Source of the DNA: an uncultured Candidatus Thioglobus sp.
GTDB lineage: Bacteria > Pseudomonadota > Gammaproteobacteria > PS1 > Thioglobaceae
Assembly (NCBI GenBank): GCA_910595805.1
Contig: CAJVCK010000008.1
Span: 1 to 52,352, forward strand
Length of the DNA: 52,352 nucleotides
Direction of reading: 5' to 3'
The position numbers and the translations under genes are program-made. A model generated the notes under the pieces. That model had not been told where the DNA came from. It saw nothing but the letters and a program-made list of their open reading frames with translations, and did no database searches. Position 1 is the stretch's first letter. Each line of letters opens with the position of its first letter. Below are positions 34,962-45,900 of this stretch, piece after piece.

Positions 34962-37900
34962 ATGTCGACAAAACAGATATTACAGTCCCTTTTAGAACAG
35001 CGAATCTTAGTGCTAGATGGTGCCATGGGCACCATGATCCAAAAGCATAAGCTCAGCGAAGAACAGTATCGTGGCGATCGTTTTAAAGATTGGCACATAT
35101 TAGTGCAGGGAAACAACGATCTTTTGACTCTTACTCAGCCAAAAATCATTCTAGACATTCACAAGTCGTATCTTGAAGTGGGTGCTGATATTGTTGAGAC
35201 CAATACTTTTAATGCTACTCGCACTTCCATGTCTGATTACAAGATGGAAGAGTTTGCTTATGAAATCAATGTAGAAAGTGCTCGCCTTGCAAAAACTGCT
35301 TGTAATGAATTTTCTACCGAAGATAAGCCACGTTTTGTGGCGGGTGTTATCGGCCCGACTTCACGCACCTGCTCACTCTCACCGGATGTGAATGATCCTG
35401 GTTTTAGAAATGTTAGCTTTGATGAATTAGTCGAAGTTTACATGGAATCAACCCGAGGTTTAATTGAGGGCGGTGCAGACATTATCCTGATTGAAACCAT
35501 CTTTGATACGCTTAACGCTAAAGCGGCTATTTTTGCCGTACAGCAAGTTTTTGAAGAGGATGGGGTTGAACTGCCTATTATGATATCAGGCACGATTACT
35601 GATGCTTCTGGTCGTACTCTTTCTGGGCAAATGACTGAAGCCTTTTATAATTCACTACGCCATGCAGACCCTATATCTATTGGCCTTAACTGTGCGCTAG
35701 GTCCTGATTTATTACGCCAATACGTGGCTGAAATGTCTCGTGTGTCTAATACATATGTATCAGCCCATCCAAATGCCGGCTTGCCAAATGAGTTTGGTGA
35801 GTACGATTTAGGTGCACTTACCATGGGCGAACAAGTCGGAGAATGGGCGAGCTCGGGCTTGGTTAATATCTTAGGTGGTTGCTGTGGCTCAACGCCTGAG
35901 CATATTAAAGCTATTGCTGATGCAATTGATGGTCTACCACCTAGAAAAATACCTGAAATTAAACCTGAATGTCGCCTATCTGGCTTAGAAGCTTTTAATA
36001 TTGGTGACGATTCACTGTTTGTAAATGTAGGTGAGCGTGCTAATGTAACCGGCTCTGCTAAGTTCAAGCGTCTGATCCTCAACGAAGAGTTCGAAGAAGC
36101 ACTCGATATTTGCCGCGCACAAGTAGAAGATGGCGCCCAAGTGGTCGATATCAATATGGATGAAGGCATGCTTGATGGCAAGGCGGCGATGGTTCGTTTT
36201 ATGAATCTGATTGCTTCAGAGCCTGATATCTCAAAAGTGCCACTAATGGTAGACTCATCCAAATGGGATATTATTGAAGCCGGCCTCAAATGTACACAAG
36301 GCAAGCCGATTGTTAACTCAATCTCTCTCAAAGAAGGCAAAGACAACTTTGTTAAATATGCCAACTTATGTAAGCGCTATGGTGCAGCGATTATTGTCAT
36401 GGCTTTTGATGAAGTTGGCCAGGCTGACACCCAAGAACGAAAAGTTGAAATTTGTACTGAAGCTTATAACATCTTAGTGAATGAAGTTGGTTTTCCACCT
36501 GAAGACATTATCTTTGATCCGAATATTTTTGCGGTAGCAACGGGTATTGAAGAACACAACAACTACGGTGTAGACTTTGTTGAGGCCACACGAGAAATCA
36601 CCAAAAATTTACCTTATGCAAAAATATCAGGTGGTGTGTCTAATGTTTCTTTCTCCTTTAGAGGTAACAACCCAGTACGTGAAGCAATTCACTCGGTGTT
36701 TTTATACCATGCAGTAAAAGCTGGCATGACCATGGGCATTGTGAATGCAGGCCAGCTGGTAGTGTACGATGATATTGACCCTGAATTAAAAAAAGCGGTA
36801 GAAGATGTTGTACTTAATAGCGATGAAGAAGCTGGCGAGCGTTTAGTTGATCTGGCGCCAAAATTCTCAGGCACTGGCGAAGTTCAAGAAAACAAAAGAG
36901 ATCTCGAATGGCGCACATGGTCGGTTGAAAAGCGTCTAGAACATTCTTTGGTTAAAGGTATTACTGAGTTTATCGATGAGGATACCCAGGAAGCACTCGA
37001 TAAACTTGGTCGCCCTATTCTGGTGATTGAGGGCCCACTAATGGACGGCATGGATGTTGTTGGCGATCTGTTTGGTGATGGCAGGATGTTTTTGCCTCAG
37101 GTGGTTAAATCTGCTCGAGTGATGAAAAAATCAGTGGCTTATCTAGACCCCTTCTTAGAAGCTGAAAAGCAAGATTGTGGCTCTAGAGTCCAAGGCAAAA
37201 TCTTAATAGCCACGGTTAAAGGCGATGTGCATGATATTGGTAAAAATATCGTTGGTGTTGTATTGTCTTGTAATAATTATGAGATTATCGATCTTGGGGT
37301 GATGGTACCTGCTGAAACGATTCTTGAAACCGCCATCAAAGAAAATGTTGATATCATTGGTCTGTCTGGTCTAATCACCCCATCACTCGATGAAATGGTG
37401 TTTGTCGCCAAAGAAATGACGCGTCGAGGCTTTGAACTACCCCTATTGATTGGTGGCGCTACAACTTCAATTGCACATACAGCAGTAAAAATCGAACCGC
37501 AGTATGACAATGGTGTGTTTTATGTTAAAGATGCCTCTAAAGCGGTTGGTGTTGCTACTTCACTATTATCAAATGAACTAAAACCAGCTTTAGTACAAAA
37601 TACTAAAGAAGAATACGAAGAAGTACGAGTACGACGTGCAAGCAAAGGAAAAACAAAACTCATTAGTCTTGAGGCTGCCAGAAAAAACAAGCCCAAACTC
37701 AAATTTGATCAAATTACCATGCCTAACAAACTGGGTGTTCACGTATTCGAAGATTACGATCTAAATGAGATTTTTAAATTTATTGACTGGGTTCCATTCT
37801 TCCGCACCTGGGAACTCGCTGGCAAGTTCCCCGACATTCTCACTGATGAAGTGGTAGGTGAATCTGCATCATCATTATTTAAAGATGCAAAAGCTATGTT

Positions 37901-38615
37901 TAAGAAAGTCATGGATGAAAAGTTACTCCAAGCCAATGCGGTTGTGGGTATCTTCCGCGCCAATAGTGCAAATGAAGACATTGAGCTTACTGATGAGAAT
38001 GGTGAGATGTTAATGACACTCAATCAATTGCGTCAACAGCTTGATAAAAAAGGCAACACCCCAAACTTCTGTTTGAGTGATTTTATCGCTCCTAAAGATA
38101 GTGGTGTACAAGATTATATGGGCGCCTTTGCAGTCACAGCAGGTATTAACATTGATCCTTTAGTCGCAGCTTATGAAGCTGATCACGATGATTACAACTC
38201 AATTATGATTAAAGCGGTGGCTGATCGTTTTGCCGAAGCTTTTGCTGAGATGATGCATTACAAATTTCGCACTGAAATTTGGGGCTATAGCAATGAAGAC
38301 TTTGATAACGATGAATTCATTGAAGAAAAATACCGTGGTATTCGCCCTGCGCCTGGCTATCCTGCTTGCCCTGAGCACAGTGAAAAAGAAAAACTATGGG
38401 CATTACTTAACGTAGAGAAAAACACAGGCATGACCCTTACAAGCTCATATGCAATGCTACCAACAGCTAGTGTAAGTGGCTGGTATTTTGCACACCCTGA
38501 ATCTCGCTATTTTGGTGTTGCAAAGATCAATCAACAGCAAGTTGAGGATTACGCCAAACGCAAAGGCATTTCGATTAGTGATGCAGAAAGACTACTATCA
38601 CCTAATTTAGACTAG
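34962..38615 (+). CDS. metH: Cobalamin-dependent methionine synthase
   Basis: Methylates homocysteine with methyltetrahydrofolate through cobalamin. At 1217 residues it is full length and matches E. coli MetH along its whole length. The homocysteine domain has zinc cysteines near 243 (NCALGP) and 306-307 (GGCCGS). The folate domain starts near [14 protein letters not shown]. The B12 domain has the axial His in [12 protein letters not shown] (about 756), and the reactivation domain has [12 protein letters not shown] (about 1127). The start agrees with the family, but no Shine-Dalgarno is visible and a TATAAT sits just upstream, so the mRNA may be leaderless. No cobalamin riboswitch fits in the 41-bp leader. 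Confidence 0.97.
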   Translation: MSTKQILQSLLEQRILVLDGAMGTMIQKHKLSEEQYRGDRFKDWHILVQGNNDLLTLTQPKIILDIHKSYLEVGADIVETNTFNATRTSMSDYKMEEFAYEINVESARLAKTACNEFSTEDKPRFVAGVIGPTSRTCSLSPDVNDPGFRNVSFDELVEVYMESTRGLIEGGADIILIETIFDTLNAKAAIFAVQQVFEEDGVELPIMISGTITDASGRTLSGQMTEAFYNSLRHADPISIGLNCALGPDLLRQYVAEMSRVSNTYVSAHPNAGLPNEFGEYDLGALTMGEQVGEWASSGLVNILGGCCGSTPEHIKAIADAIDGLPPRKIPEIKPECRLSGLEAFNIGDDSLFVNVGERANVTGSAKFKRLILNEEFEEALDICRAQVEDGAQVVDINMDEGMLDGKAAMVRFMNLIASEPDISKVPLMVDSSKWDIIEAGLKCTQGKPIVNSISLKEGKDNFVKYANLCKRYGAAIIVMAFDEVGQADTQERKVEICTEAYNILVNEVGFPPEDIIFDPNIFAVATGIEEHNNYGVDFVEATREITKNLPYAKISGGVSNVSFSFRGNNPVREAIHSVFLYHAVKAGMTMGIVNAGQLVVYDDIDPELKKAVEDVVLNSDEEAGERLVDLAPKFSGTGEVQENKRDLEWRTWSVEKRLEHSLVKGITEFIDEDTQEALDKLGRPILVIEGPLMDGMDVVGDLFGDGRMFLPQVVKSARVMKKSVAYLDPFLEAEKQDCGSRVQGKILIATVKGDVHDIGKNIVGVVLSCNNYEIIDLGVMVPAETILETAIKENVDIIGLSGLITPSLDEMVFVAKEMTRRGFELPLLIGGATTSIAHTAVKIEPQYDNGVFYVKDASKAVGVATSLLSNELKPALVQNTKEEYEEVRVRRASKGKTKLISLEAARKNKPKLKFDQITMPNKLGVHVFEDYDLNEIFKFIDWVPFFRTWELAGKFPDILTDEVVGESASSLFKDAKAMFKKVMDEKLLQANAVVGIFRANSANEDIELTDENGEMLMTLNQLRQQLDKKGNTPNFCLSDFIAPKDSGVQDYMGAFAVTAGINIDPLVAAYEADHDDYNSIMIKAVADRFAEAFAEMMHYKFRTEIWGYSNEDFDNDEFIEEKYRGIRPAPGYPACPEHSEKEKLWALLNVEKNTGMTLTSSYAMLPTASVSGWYFAHPESRYFGVAKINQQQVEDYAKRKGISISDAERLLSPNLD

Positions 38616-38631
38616 GCCTCTAGCACAAAAA

Positions 38632-38877
38632 TTATTTTTCTGATTCAATCGAGTGGATGCACTCAATTAGTCGCTTGACTTGGCGAATGCAACAACCATT
38701 GCCACCGGTTGCAAAGGTGATTCCTCTTACTTCATCGATTGTTTCTGCGCCATTAGCAATCGCATTAATCACAACTTTTTTTGGTATTTCGTTACAAACA
38801 CACAGATTTTTCTCAATATTTTTAGTGAGAATTTCTGGTAGTTTTTCTAAAGGATTTTTAACAACTTTTCGCTTCAT
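38632..38877 (-). CDS. Bfd-like 2Fe-2S domain protein with an unusual cysteine pattern
   Basis: An 81-residue protein resembling bacterioferritin-associated ferredoxin and other BFD-like domains: CVC at residues 26-28, helices with VINAIANGAETIDEV, then a glycine-rich turn (ATGGNGCC). Classical members have CxC then CxxC; here the second pair is adjacent (C62-C63). The cluster may be bound differently or the protein may do something else. It is the first of a minus-strand group's end, 14 bp after nusB, and convergent with metH (16-bp gap). Confidence 0.7.
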   Translation of the reverse strand: MKRKVVKNPLEKLPEILTKNIEKNLCVCNEIPKKVVINAIANGAETIDEVRGITFATGGNGCCIRQVKRLIECIHSIESEK

Positions 38878-38891
38878 ATTACTAAAATAAA

Positions 38892-39326
38892 TTATTGTTT
38901 AGTAACGCTTACCTCAATACTACGAAGTGATTTAGCCAACTGATCTAGTGAGCTATTAATGAGTTTAAAAGCACCTTCAGCACCATATAGTTTGGCAATC
39001 TCAAGTGCTTCATTAATGACAACTTTATAAGGCACTTCAATTGAATTTTGGAGCTCATACGCACCAAGATAAAGCACTGCATGCTCCACTGAACCCAATT
39101 CATCTGTCTCTCTAGAAATGGTTGGCGCAATAAGCTCATCAAGTGCTGTACGATTTTTTAAGATACTAATAAACAAGTTAGAAAAAAATGCTTTAGAAAT
39201 CTTGCCTTCTTTTTGATTTAAGAACTGTTGTTCAATTTGTAGTACTTCGCCACCCGACACTAAGTATTGGTATACTGCCTGAACTACGCGCTCACGAGAG
39301 CGTTGTTTTGGGGTTTTAAATGCCAT
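38892..39326 (-). CDS. nusB: Transcription antitermination factor NusB
   Basis: RNA-binding factor of the rRNA antitermination complex with NusE/S10. The 144 residues show the NusB pattern: RSRERVVQAVYQYLVSGGEV at the start, then LGSVEHAVLYLGAYEL and YKVVINEALEIAKLYGAEGAFKLIN (parts VINEALEIAK and GAFKLIN). It lies 3 bp after ribH, the common ribH-nusB pairing. Confidence 0.95.
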   Translation of the reverse strand: MAFKTPKQRSRERVVQAVYQYLVSGGEVLQIEQQFLNQKEGKISKAFFSNLFISILKNRTALDELIAPTISRETDELGSVEHAVLYLGAYELQNSIEVPYKVVINEALEIAKLYGAEGAFKLINSSLDQLAKSLRSIEVSVTKQ

Positions 39327-39329
39327 AAT

Positions 39330-39833
39330 TTAAAATGCCTGACTATCAGCTTGCTTCATTAAATAAAGCATCTCGATCATAGCCATAGTAGCCTCTTCAC
39401 CCTTATTTCCCTTGTAACCACCCGCACGACCAACAGTTTGCTCCATATTAGAAGTAGTAAGCACACCAAAAGCAGTTGGGATTTCATACTGATAAGATAC
39501 ATCAGCTACGCCACGAGCACATTCATTACAAACAAAATCAAAATGCGGTGTTTCACCGTTAATCACAGCACCCAAAGTGACAATACCATCGTATAAGTTT
39601 TCATTGCTAACTTTTTGTGCGGCTAATCGCTTGGCCAATAGTGGAATCTCAAAGGCACCTGGCGCATAAAAAACATTAACATTGTTTTTATTAATACCAT
39701 ATTTGGCTAATGTTTCATGTGCGGCTGCTAATAACTTATCACCAATATCTTGATAAAAATAACCCACAATAATAGCTACTTTAGCATTGACTAAAAAATC
39801 TTGATTGGCATCACGGTCAAATTTAAATTCCAT
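39330..39833 (-). CDS. ribH: 6,7-dimethyl-8-ribityllumazine synthase
   Basis: Penultimate step of riboflavin synthesis, condensing dihydroxybutanone phosphate with the pyrimidine from GTP. The 167 residues have VNVFYAPGAFEIPLLAKRLA, DGIVTLGAVINGETPHFDFV with the catalytic His segment, and GKNKGEEA-like NKGEEATMAMIEML. It lies 8 bp after ribB and 3 bp before nusB in ribE-ribB-ribH-nusB. Confidence 0.96.
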   Translation of the reverse strand: MEFKFDRDANQDFLVNAKVAIIVGYFYQDIGDKLLAAAHETLAKYGINKNNVNVFYAPGAFEIPLLAKRLAAQKVSNENLYDGIVTLGAVINGETPHFDFVCNECARGVADVSYQYEIPTAFGVLTTSNMEQTVGRAGGYKGNKGEEATMAMIEMLYLMKQADSQAF

Positions 39834-39841
39834 AGTTTTCC

Positions 39842-40918
39842 TTATTTTTGGGTATCAACATATTCAACGACTTCCAAGCCAAAACCTTTAAGACCATGTA
39901 GTTTTCTGGGGCTGCCCAAAATTCTCATCTTCTTAACACCTAAATCAGACAATATCTGTGCACCAACACCATATGTTTTAATATCATCACCGCCATTGTC
40001 TTGAATAGTAGGGTCGATATTCTGTAGGATTGATTTATCTGTTTGTTTTCTTAACAATAAAAATACACCATTATCTGCTTTAGAGATATGCTTTAATGCT
40101 GATTCGACACCAAAACTTGGGCTATCCTCATGCAATACATCTTTAAAAGTATCTTCCATATGTACGCGCACACAAGTGGTTCCGTCATCAGTAATCTCAC
40201 CTTTAACTAAAGCCAAGTGAGTTTCGTTATGAATACTGTCTAGGAATGAAACCAGTTTAAAGGTTGCATGCGTAGTTTTAAACTCACGCTCATTAATACG
40301 CTCAATAGTTTTTTCATTCTCAACACGGTAAGAGATTAAATCTTCAATAGTGCCCCATTTGATGTTGTGCTTTTTAGCAAAAATTTCTAAATCATCACGA
40401 CGTGCCATAGTGCCATCTTCGTTAAGAATTTCAACAATCACAGACGCTGGCTCATAGCCTGCTAGACGGGCGAGATCACAACCAGCTTCGGTATGACCTG
40501 CACGAATCAACACACCGCCAGGCTGTGCCATCAGTGGAAAAATATGACCTGGTTGTACGATATCAGCGGGTGATGCATCTTTTGCTACTGCATCCAATAC
40601 TGTCTTAGCTCTATCTGCAGCTGAAATACCCGTAGTCACGCCTTCTACCGCCTCAATTGATACAGTGAAGTTAGTGCCATTCGCATCATTATTCTGTGCC
40701 ACCATCAGTGGCAAATTCAGTTGCTTACAACGTTCTTGAGTTAATGTTAAACAAATCAAGCCACGACCATGTGTGGCCATGAAATTAATATCTTCCTTTG
40801 TACAGGTTGCTGCAGGAATAATTAGATCGCCTTCATTCTCACGATCTTCATCGTCCATCAGGATAATCATCTTGCCTTGTTTATAATCTTCTAAGATTTC
40901 TTCAATGGTGGCTTTCAT
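39842..40918 (-). CDS. ribB: 3,4-dihydroxy-2-butanone-4-phosphate synthase with degenerate GTP cyclohydrolase II domain
   Basis: Makes dihydroxybutanone phosphate from ribulose 5-phosphate for riboflavin. Residues about 1-200 are an intact RibB domain: MDDEDRENEGDLIIPA, ATHGRGLICL, GHIFPLMAQPGGVLIRAGHTEA and SVIVEILNEDGTMARR. The C-terminal 150 residues are RibA-like but lack the zinc cysteines and the usual RVHSEC motif (here RVHMEDTFKDVLHE), so GTP cyclohydrolase activity is unlikely. This hybrid form is common in proteobacteria; a separate ribA should exist elsewhere. Confidence 0.92.
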   Translation of the reverse strand: MKATIEEILEDYKQGKMIILMDDEDRENEGDLIIPAATCTKEDINFMATHGRGLICLTLTQERCKQLNLPLMVAQNNDANGTNFTVSIEAVEGVTTGISAADRAKTVLDAVAKDASPADIVQPGHIFPLMAQPGGVLIRAGHTEAGCDLARLAGYEPASVIVEILNEDGTMARRDDLEIFAKKHNIKWGTIEDLISYRVENEKTIERINEREFKTTHATFKLVSFLDSIHNETHLALVKGEITDDGTTCVRVHMEDTFKDVLHEDSPSFGVESALKHISKADNGVFLLLRKQTDKSILQNIDPTIQDNGGDDIKTYGVGAQILSDLGVKKMRILGSPRKLHGLKGFGLEVVEYVDTQK

Positions 40919-40934
40919 TTAAATCCTTACTTAA

Positions 40935-41528
40935 TTAATCATTGTTTAACAACTGCTCCAAATGTCTCGCAATAATATCAACCTCAAGGTTAATTTTACT
41001 GCCTACATTCAGTTGCCCCAATGTCGTTGCTGTTAATGTGTGTGGAACAATATTCACATCAAATACATTGCTCTCAATACTATTTACCGTCAGGCTCACA
41101 CCATTAATAGTGATTGAACCTTTTCTAGCGATGTATTTTACCAAATTCTGCGGGGTGCTAATTTTAAAACGCGTTGAATCGCCTTCAGAATATTTATCGA
41201 CCACTTCACCCTGTCCATCCACATGACCACTGACCAGATGACCGTCAATACCTTGATTAAGTCTTAAGGCTTTTTCTAGGTTAATTTCATCACCCGCTGA
41301 TAAATCACTGAAAATAGAACAATCTAGTGTTTCTTGTGATAGATCAGCTTTGAAGCTGTTACCACTAATCTCTATCGCGGTCAAACACACGCCATTCACC
41401 GCAATACTATCACCAATTGCAACATTGGAAAAATCAAGTTCACTTGATGTAAAACTAAATACCGCACCTTTATCGTGTATATCTCTAGTTTTTATTTGGC
41501 CAACGGCTTGAATGATGCCAGTAAACAT
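40935..41528 (-). CDS. ribE: Riboflavin synthase, alpha chain
   Basis: Dismutates two lumazine molecules to riboflavin. The 197 residues show the internal duplication of the family: MFTGIIQAVGQI with SIAVNGVCLTA in the first barrel, and GHVDGQGEV with KGSITINGVSLTVN in the second. It is the first gene of the rib group; only 43 bp separate it from yihY, too short for an FMN riboswitch. Confidence 0.95.
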   Translation of the reverse strand: MFTGIIQAVGQIKTRDIHDKGAVFSFTSSELDFSNVAIGDSIAVNGVCLTAIEISGNSFKADLSQETLDCSIFSDLSAGDEINLEKALRLNQGIDGHLVSGHVDGQGEVVDKYSEGDSTRFKISTPQNLVKYIARKGSITINGVSLTVNSIESNVFDVNIVPHTLTATTLGQLNVGSKINLEVDIIARHLEQLLNND

Positions 41529-41571
41529 ATAAATTCAACTATATTAAAGTTTGCTAATTTTACGCTAGTTA

Positions 41572-42357
41572 TTAAAGTAACTCTTTGTTTTCAAAGCAAT
41601 AACAAAAACTCGCACCCAGTAGTACGATTACCCATGCTAAATATACCCACAGCATTACCAACATAAGTATGGACAATGTGCCATAAATCAACTCATACAG
41701 TGGAAAATATTGAATATAAATAAACATTGCATATTTGATCACTTCTAACAACACAGTTGCAATTAATCCTGCCTTAAAAGCATTAATAAAACGTACACTT
41801 TCTAATGGCACTGCGTAATACAAAATTGAGAAACCAAGACAAGACAAGAAAAATGGTAGTAGGAAAGGTGCGTATTCGGCAGCAGGTAGGCTGCTAAACA
41901 TTTCCGATGCCATCACATAAGAGCTAAAAAATAACGACGCGCCTAATAAGATAGGGCCTAAGAATAAAATAAACAAATATGACACCAAGCCCTGCATCCA
42001 ATGTCGATGGTGCGCATCATGCCACATCAAATTTACGCGCTTATCTACTTCATACAATAACAACATCACCGCAAAGATGAGAAAAGAAAAACTCAGTCCT
42101 TTAATCGATTGCGCTTGAATAATAAACTGATGGACATAACCCTTTGCCGCATCATAGTTTTGCGGCAATAGCTGAGTAAATAAGAACGATTCTAAGTGTT
42201 GTTGGAATTCAGCGAAATATGGTGATAGTGAGAAAACACTTAAAGCCAAAGCCAAGCCAGGCACAATGGCAAATAATGTGTCAAATGACAATATTGCCGC
42301 CGCGTCCAAACCTTGACGCCGTGTGAATCTTTTAAATACTGATACAATCAACTTCAT
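41572..42357 (-). CDS. YihY/BrkB-family inner membrane protein
   Basis: A 261-residue protein with about six membrane helices. RRQGLDAAAILSFDTLFAIVPGLAL is the family's N-terminal motif (its FDTLFAIVPGLAL part is diagnostic), followed by LYYAVPLESVRFINAFKAGL and YGTLSILMLVMLWVYLAW. Once misnamed RNase BN; the true function is unsettled. At the upstream side it is separated from ureG by 93 bp. Confidence 0.88.
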   Translation of the reverse strand: MKLIVSVFKRFTRRQGLDAAAILSFDTLFAIVPGLALALSVFSLSPYFAEFQQHLESFLFTQLLPQNYDAAKGYVHQFIIQAQSIKGLSFSFLIFAVMLLLYEVDKRVNLMWHDAHHRHWMQGLVSYLFILFLGPILLGASLFFSSYVMASEMFSSLPAAEYAPFLLPFFLSCLGFSILYYAVPLESVRFINAFKAGLIATVLLEVIKYAMFIYIQYFPLYELIYGTLSILMLVMLWVYLAWVIVLLGASFCYCFENKELL

Positions 42358-42450
42358 GTATTGATTGTAAACTAACTTTAATGCAGTGTATAGTTCAAAT
42401 TAATACGCTTTTTTTCTAAAAAAAACTTCAAATAGATTTTATTAATAGAA

Positions 42451-43059
42451 TTACAACATACCATTATCGATAATGAATTCTACTACTGTATCAACTCCAA
42501 TAGATTTCTTTAGATTTGTAAAGACGAAAGGCTTCTTTCCTCTCATTCTCTCAGTATCACTCTTCATAACATCTAATGAAGCACCAACATAAGGAGCAAG
42601 ATCAATTTTATTAATGACCAATAAATCTGAACGAGTGATTCCAGGCCCACCCTTTCTTGGAATCTTTTCACCTTCTGCCACGTCAATTACATAAATAGTA
42701 AGATCAGCTAACTCTGGGCTAAACGTTGCAGAGAGATTATCTCCACCACTTTCGACAAAAATTACATCTAAATTATCAAATTTTTGGCATAAATCTTCTA
42801 TTGCTGACAAATTCATTGATGCATCTTCTCTAATGGCTGTATGGGGACAACCACCTGTTTCTACACCAATAATTCGTTGTGCCTCTAACGCATTACTTGC
42901 TGTAAGAAACTTAGCGTCCTCTTGAGTATAAATATCATTAGTCACAACTGCAATCTCATAATCATCACGCATAGATTTACAAATAACGTCCAATAATGCG
43001 GTCTTCCCAGAACCTACTGGACCACCAACACCTACTCTTAATGGTTGTTTATTTTTCAT
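42451..43059 (-). CDS. ureG: Urease accessory GTPase UreG
   Basis: SIMIBI GTPase that drives nickel delivery to urease with UreD, UreF and UreE. The P-loop is [47 protein letters not shown] with the nickel-binding Cys-Pro-His, and [16 protein letters not shown] [19 protein letters not shown] are all present, as is the guanine-specificity NKIDLAP. The 202 residues are normal. Last gene of the urease operon. Confidence 0.97.
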   Translation of the reverse strand: MKNKQPLRVGVGGPVGSGKTALLDVICKSMRDDYEIAVVTNDIYTQEDAKFLTASNALEAQRIIGVETGGCPHTAIREDASMNLSAIEDLCQKFDNLDVIFVESGGDNLSATFSPELADLTIYVIDVAEGEKIPRKGGPGITRSDLLVINKIDLAPYVGASLDVMKSDTERMRGKKPFVFTNLKKSIGVDTVVEFIIDNGML

Positions 43060-43071
43060 TTCTTCCTTTAT

Positions 43072-43749
43072 TTATGATCTAAAAATTCGTGTGTATTGAG
43101 TCTCATGCAAACTACTAGCAATGGCAAAAGCAGGTTGAGACATTCCAATATCTTCTATAGAAACCTCTTTAGATTTAGTTATCGCTTCAGGTACTTCTCT
43201 AACTAACTTATTAAGTAATTGTTGCCCATCAGTTTGCCCTAACGGAATAATCTTTACTATCGCTGCAACCTGGTTTTCAAGCCACGACCAAGAGTACCCT
43301 AATAATAATTCATCGATTGGTATTTGCCATACATTGCTAATTAATGCATACCCAGATAAATGATTGGTATTGGTGATTTTTTCCCATCCGCTAACCGCTG
43401 ATTTTTCAACATTTTCAATAACCCTGGTTAATGATCTTCCACGGTTAACTTCCTCTTGTCTTAATTCACTGGTTTCTCGACAAGCCAACAAGATATCACT
43501 CCATTCCTGTGCTTGATCCTTATCCCCTATAGAAACCGACTCATATAATTTAATTAGAATGGGAAGGTCAGTATATATTAATCCAGAAAACAATTGATTC
43601 TCAAGCCACTGTTGTGCAGTATCAATATCTGATATCCAGCCACATTCAATAGCCTGTTCAATTCCTTGAGAATAGGTAAACCCGCCAATTGGTAATGTTG
43701 GGCTCATTAAATTCATTAACCTTAAAAGACTAAGTTGGCTAATGCTCAT
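43072..43749 (-). CDS. ureF: Urease accessory protein UreF
   Basis: Acts with UreD and UreG in nickel insertion, checking GTP hydrolysis. The ATG at 43749 gives 225 residues beginning MSISQLSLLRLMNLMSPTLPIGGFTYSQGIE, whose SPTLPIGGFTYSQG part is the family hallmark. The in-frame start at 43827 would lie deep inside ureE. This start overlaps the ureE stop by 11 bp and has no own ribosome site, so translation is probably coupled to the His-rich end of ureE. Confidence 0.93.
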   Translation of the reverse strand: MSISQLSLLRLMNLMSPTLPIGGFTYSQGIEQAIECGWISDIDTAQQWLENQLFSGLIYTDLPILIKLYESVSIGDKDQAQEWSDILLACRETSELRQEEVNRGRSLTRVIENVEKSAVSGWEKITNTNHLSGYALISNVWQIPIDELLLGYSWSWLENQVAAIVKIIPLGQTDGQQLLNKLVREVPEAITKSKEVSIEDIGMSQPAFAIASSLHETQYTRIFRS

Positions 43750-44194
43750 GACTATGCGAATGGCTATTAGCATGAGAATGATAAGCTCCATTTTCTGGTT
43801 GAAAAGGCAATGATTCAATAACGACATCTAACCCAAAACTTTTAATCATATCATCAAGAACATGATCATGCCTATAGTGAATACTCGTATTCTTAATCTG
43901 TAATTCCACATGACGATTTCCAAGGTGATAACATGCCCGGGCTAACAAAAGTGGATCGTCAGAATAAATTGAGGAAAGGGTTTCTGATGCAGCTACTACT
44001 TTAAGAACATACCCTTCTATATCTCTAAGCAAATCACCCTGTTCAAGCATGGTGCCACGTTCCATAAAAATTCCAATGTCATCACCACTATCTGAACGAG
44101 TCTTTAACCTACTCTTAACTCTTTGTTGCAAATCCAACGTAACTGAACCATCAACATTTTCAGAGGATTCAACTTTTTCAATAAATTCTCTCAT
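43739..44194 (-). CDS. ureE: Urease nickel metallochaperone UreE
   Basis: Nickel carrier for urease maturation. The 151 residues have the UreE fold, with GIFMERGTMLEQGD in the N-terminal domain, YHLGNRHVELQI carrying the conserved metal-site His, and a C-terminal tail alternating His with Ser/Ala/Asn (six His in the last 15 residues). The tail is the nickel-storing His-rich end also seen in Klebsiella. It lies 2 bp after ureC. Confidence 0.95.
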   Translation of the reverse strand: MREFIEKVESSENVDGSVTLDLQQRVKSRLKTRSDSGDDIGIFMERGTMLEQGDLLRDIEGYVLKVVAASETLSSIYSDDPLLLARACYHLGNRHVELQIKNTSIHYRHDHVLDDMIKSFGLDVVIESLPFQPENGAYHSHANSHSHSHEH

Positions 44195-44196
44195 AC

Positions 44197-45900
44197 TTAA
44201 AACAAGAAATACCTTTGCGCTAGAGCAACTTCACTGGCAGGCTCACAAGTTAGTAAGACGCCGTCAGCTTTGACTTCGTAGGTTTGCGAGTCAACTTCAA
44301 TATTTGGTTGATAATCATTATGAATCATCGATGATTTTGTCACTGATCTACAAGATTTTACGACACCTATTAGAGATTTAAGTCCTAGCTTATCGACGAT
44401 ACCCTTATCAACACTTGCTTGAGATAAAAACGTCATCCTAGTATTAAATCTAGCTGCCCCAAAGGCACCAAACATCTTTCTATAATGTACAGGCTGAGGG
44501 GTTGGGATTGAGGCATTTGGATCACCCATAGGGGCAGCTACAATCATACCACCTTTAATAATCAAACCTGGTTTTGCCCCAAAAAATTTAGGCTTCCATA
44601 ATACTAAATCTGCTAATTTTCCAACTTCAACTGATCCAACTTCATGCGACATCCCGTGAGTAATAGCGGGGTTGATTGTGTATTTGGCGATGTATCTTTT
44701 CGCTCTATTATTATCGTTGTCTGAACTATCGCCTTCTAACGACCCTCTTTGAATTTTCATTTTATTAGCGGTTTGCCAAGTTCTTGTGATAACCTCGCCA
44801 ACTCGACCCATAGCTTGAGAGTCAGATGAAATCATAGAAAATGCACCTAGGTCATGCAAAATATCTTCTGCTGCTATTGTTTCTCTACGAATACGCGATT
44901 CTGCAAATGACACATCTTCTGCTATCGAAGGGTCTAGGTGGTGACAGACCATTAACATATCTAAATGTTCATCTACAGTATTAACAGTGTATGGTCGTGT
45001 TGGATTAGTTGAAGATGGAAGCACATTACTATAGCCACACGCCCTAATAATATCTGGTGCATGACCACCACCAGCACCTTCAGTATGGTAAGTATGTATT
45101 GCTCTACCTTTTAATGCGGCTATTGTATCTTCTACAAAACCAGATTCGTTTAAAGTATCTGTATGTATGGCCACTTGAATGTCATAATTCTCAGCTACTG
45201 AAAGACAATTATCGATCGCTGCTGGGGTTGTTCCCCAGTCTTCATGTAGTTTTAAGCCCATAGCACCTGCTAGGACTTGTTCATTCAAGGGTTCAGGCAA
45301 AGATGCATTACCCTTACCCATAAACCCTAAATTCATTGGAAAATCTTCAGCCGCTTCTAACATCCTATGAATATTCCAAGGACCTGGAGTACATGTGGTT
45401 GCATTAGTACCTGCTGAAGGTCCTGTACCGCCACCCAACATCGTGGTAATACCTGACATTAATGCATCATCTATTTGTTGTGGGCAAATAAAATGAATGT
45501 GCGCATCTATACCACCAGCAGTCACAATTTGACCTTCTGATGCGACAACATCAGTACCTGCCCCAATAGCAATATCAACATTGGGTTGTACATCAGGATT
45601 TCCTGCCTTGCCAATGCCAGAAATACGTCCATCTTTAATGCCAATATCAGCCTTAACAATTCCCCAATGATCGAGTATTAAGGCGTTGGTAATTACCAAA
45701 TCAGCCACATCTTTGCTACAAAGTTGGCTTTGACCCATGCCGTCACGTATTACCTTTCCACCACCAAATTTAACTTCTTCACCATAAGTGGTAAAATCTT
45801 TTTCAACTTCAATAAATAACTCTGTATCGCCCAATCTAACCTTGTCACCAACTGTTGGTCCATACATCTCTGCATAAGCTTGTCTAGAAACTGATCTCAT
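44197..45900 (-). CDS. ureC: Urease catalytic subunit alpha
   Basis: Hydrolyses urea to ammonia and carbamate. All nickel-site and catalytic residues are present at the numbering of the Klebsiella enzyme: His134 and His136 (DAHIHF), carbamylated Lys217 (GLKLHEDWG), His246, His272, flap Cys319 and His320 (MVCHHLD), and Asp360. At 567 residues it is complete. It overlaps the end of ureAB by 4 bp (ATGA). An active enzyme is expected if nickel is supplied. Confidence 0.98.
   Translation of the reverse strand: MRSVSRQAYAEMYGPTVGDKVRLGDTELFIEVEKDFTTYGEEVKFGGGKVIRDGMGQSQLCSKDVADLVITNALILDHWGIVKADIGIKDGRISGIGKAGNPDVQPNVDIAIGAGTDVVASEGQIVTAGGIDAHIHFICPQQIDDALMSGITTMLGGGTGPSAGTNATTCTPGPWNIHRMLEAAEDFPMNLGFMGKGNASLPEPLNEQVLAGAMGLKLHEDWGTTPAAIDNCLSVAENYDIQVAIHTDTLNESGFVEDTIAALKGRAIHTYHTEGAGGGHAPDIIRACGYSNVLPSSTNPTRPYTVNTVDEHLDMLMVCHHLDPSIAEDVSFAESRIRRETIAAEDILHDLGAFSMISSDSQAMGRVGEVITRTWQTANKMKIQRGSLEGDSSDNDNNRAKRYIAKYTINPAITHGMSHEVGSVEVGKLADLVLWKPKFFGAKPGLIIKGGMIVAAPMGDPNASIPTPQPVHYRKMFGAFGAARFNTRMTFLSQASVDKGIVDKLGLKSLIGVVKSCRSVTKSSMIHNDYQPNIEVDSQTYEVKADGVLLTCEPASEVALAQRYFLF

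Noticed and set aside
35645..36364. Long open frame (239 codons) on the minus strand inside metH
   Set aside because: It lies opposite a strongly conserved metH segment; its composition is Ser/Ile/Pro-rich as expected for an antisense shadow, with no ribosome site.
41529..41571. FMN riboswitch expected before riboflavin genes
   Set aside because: Only 43 bp separate ribE from yihY, too short for the element, and no conserved core is seen.
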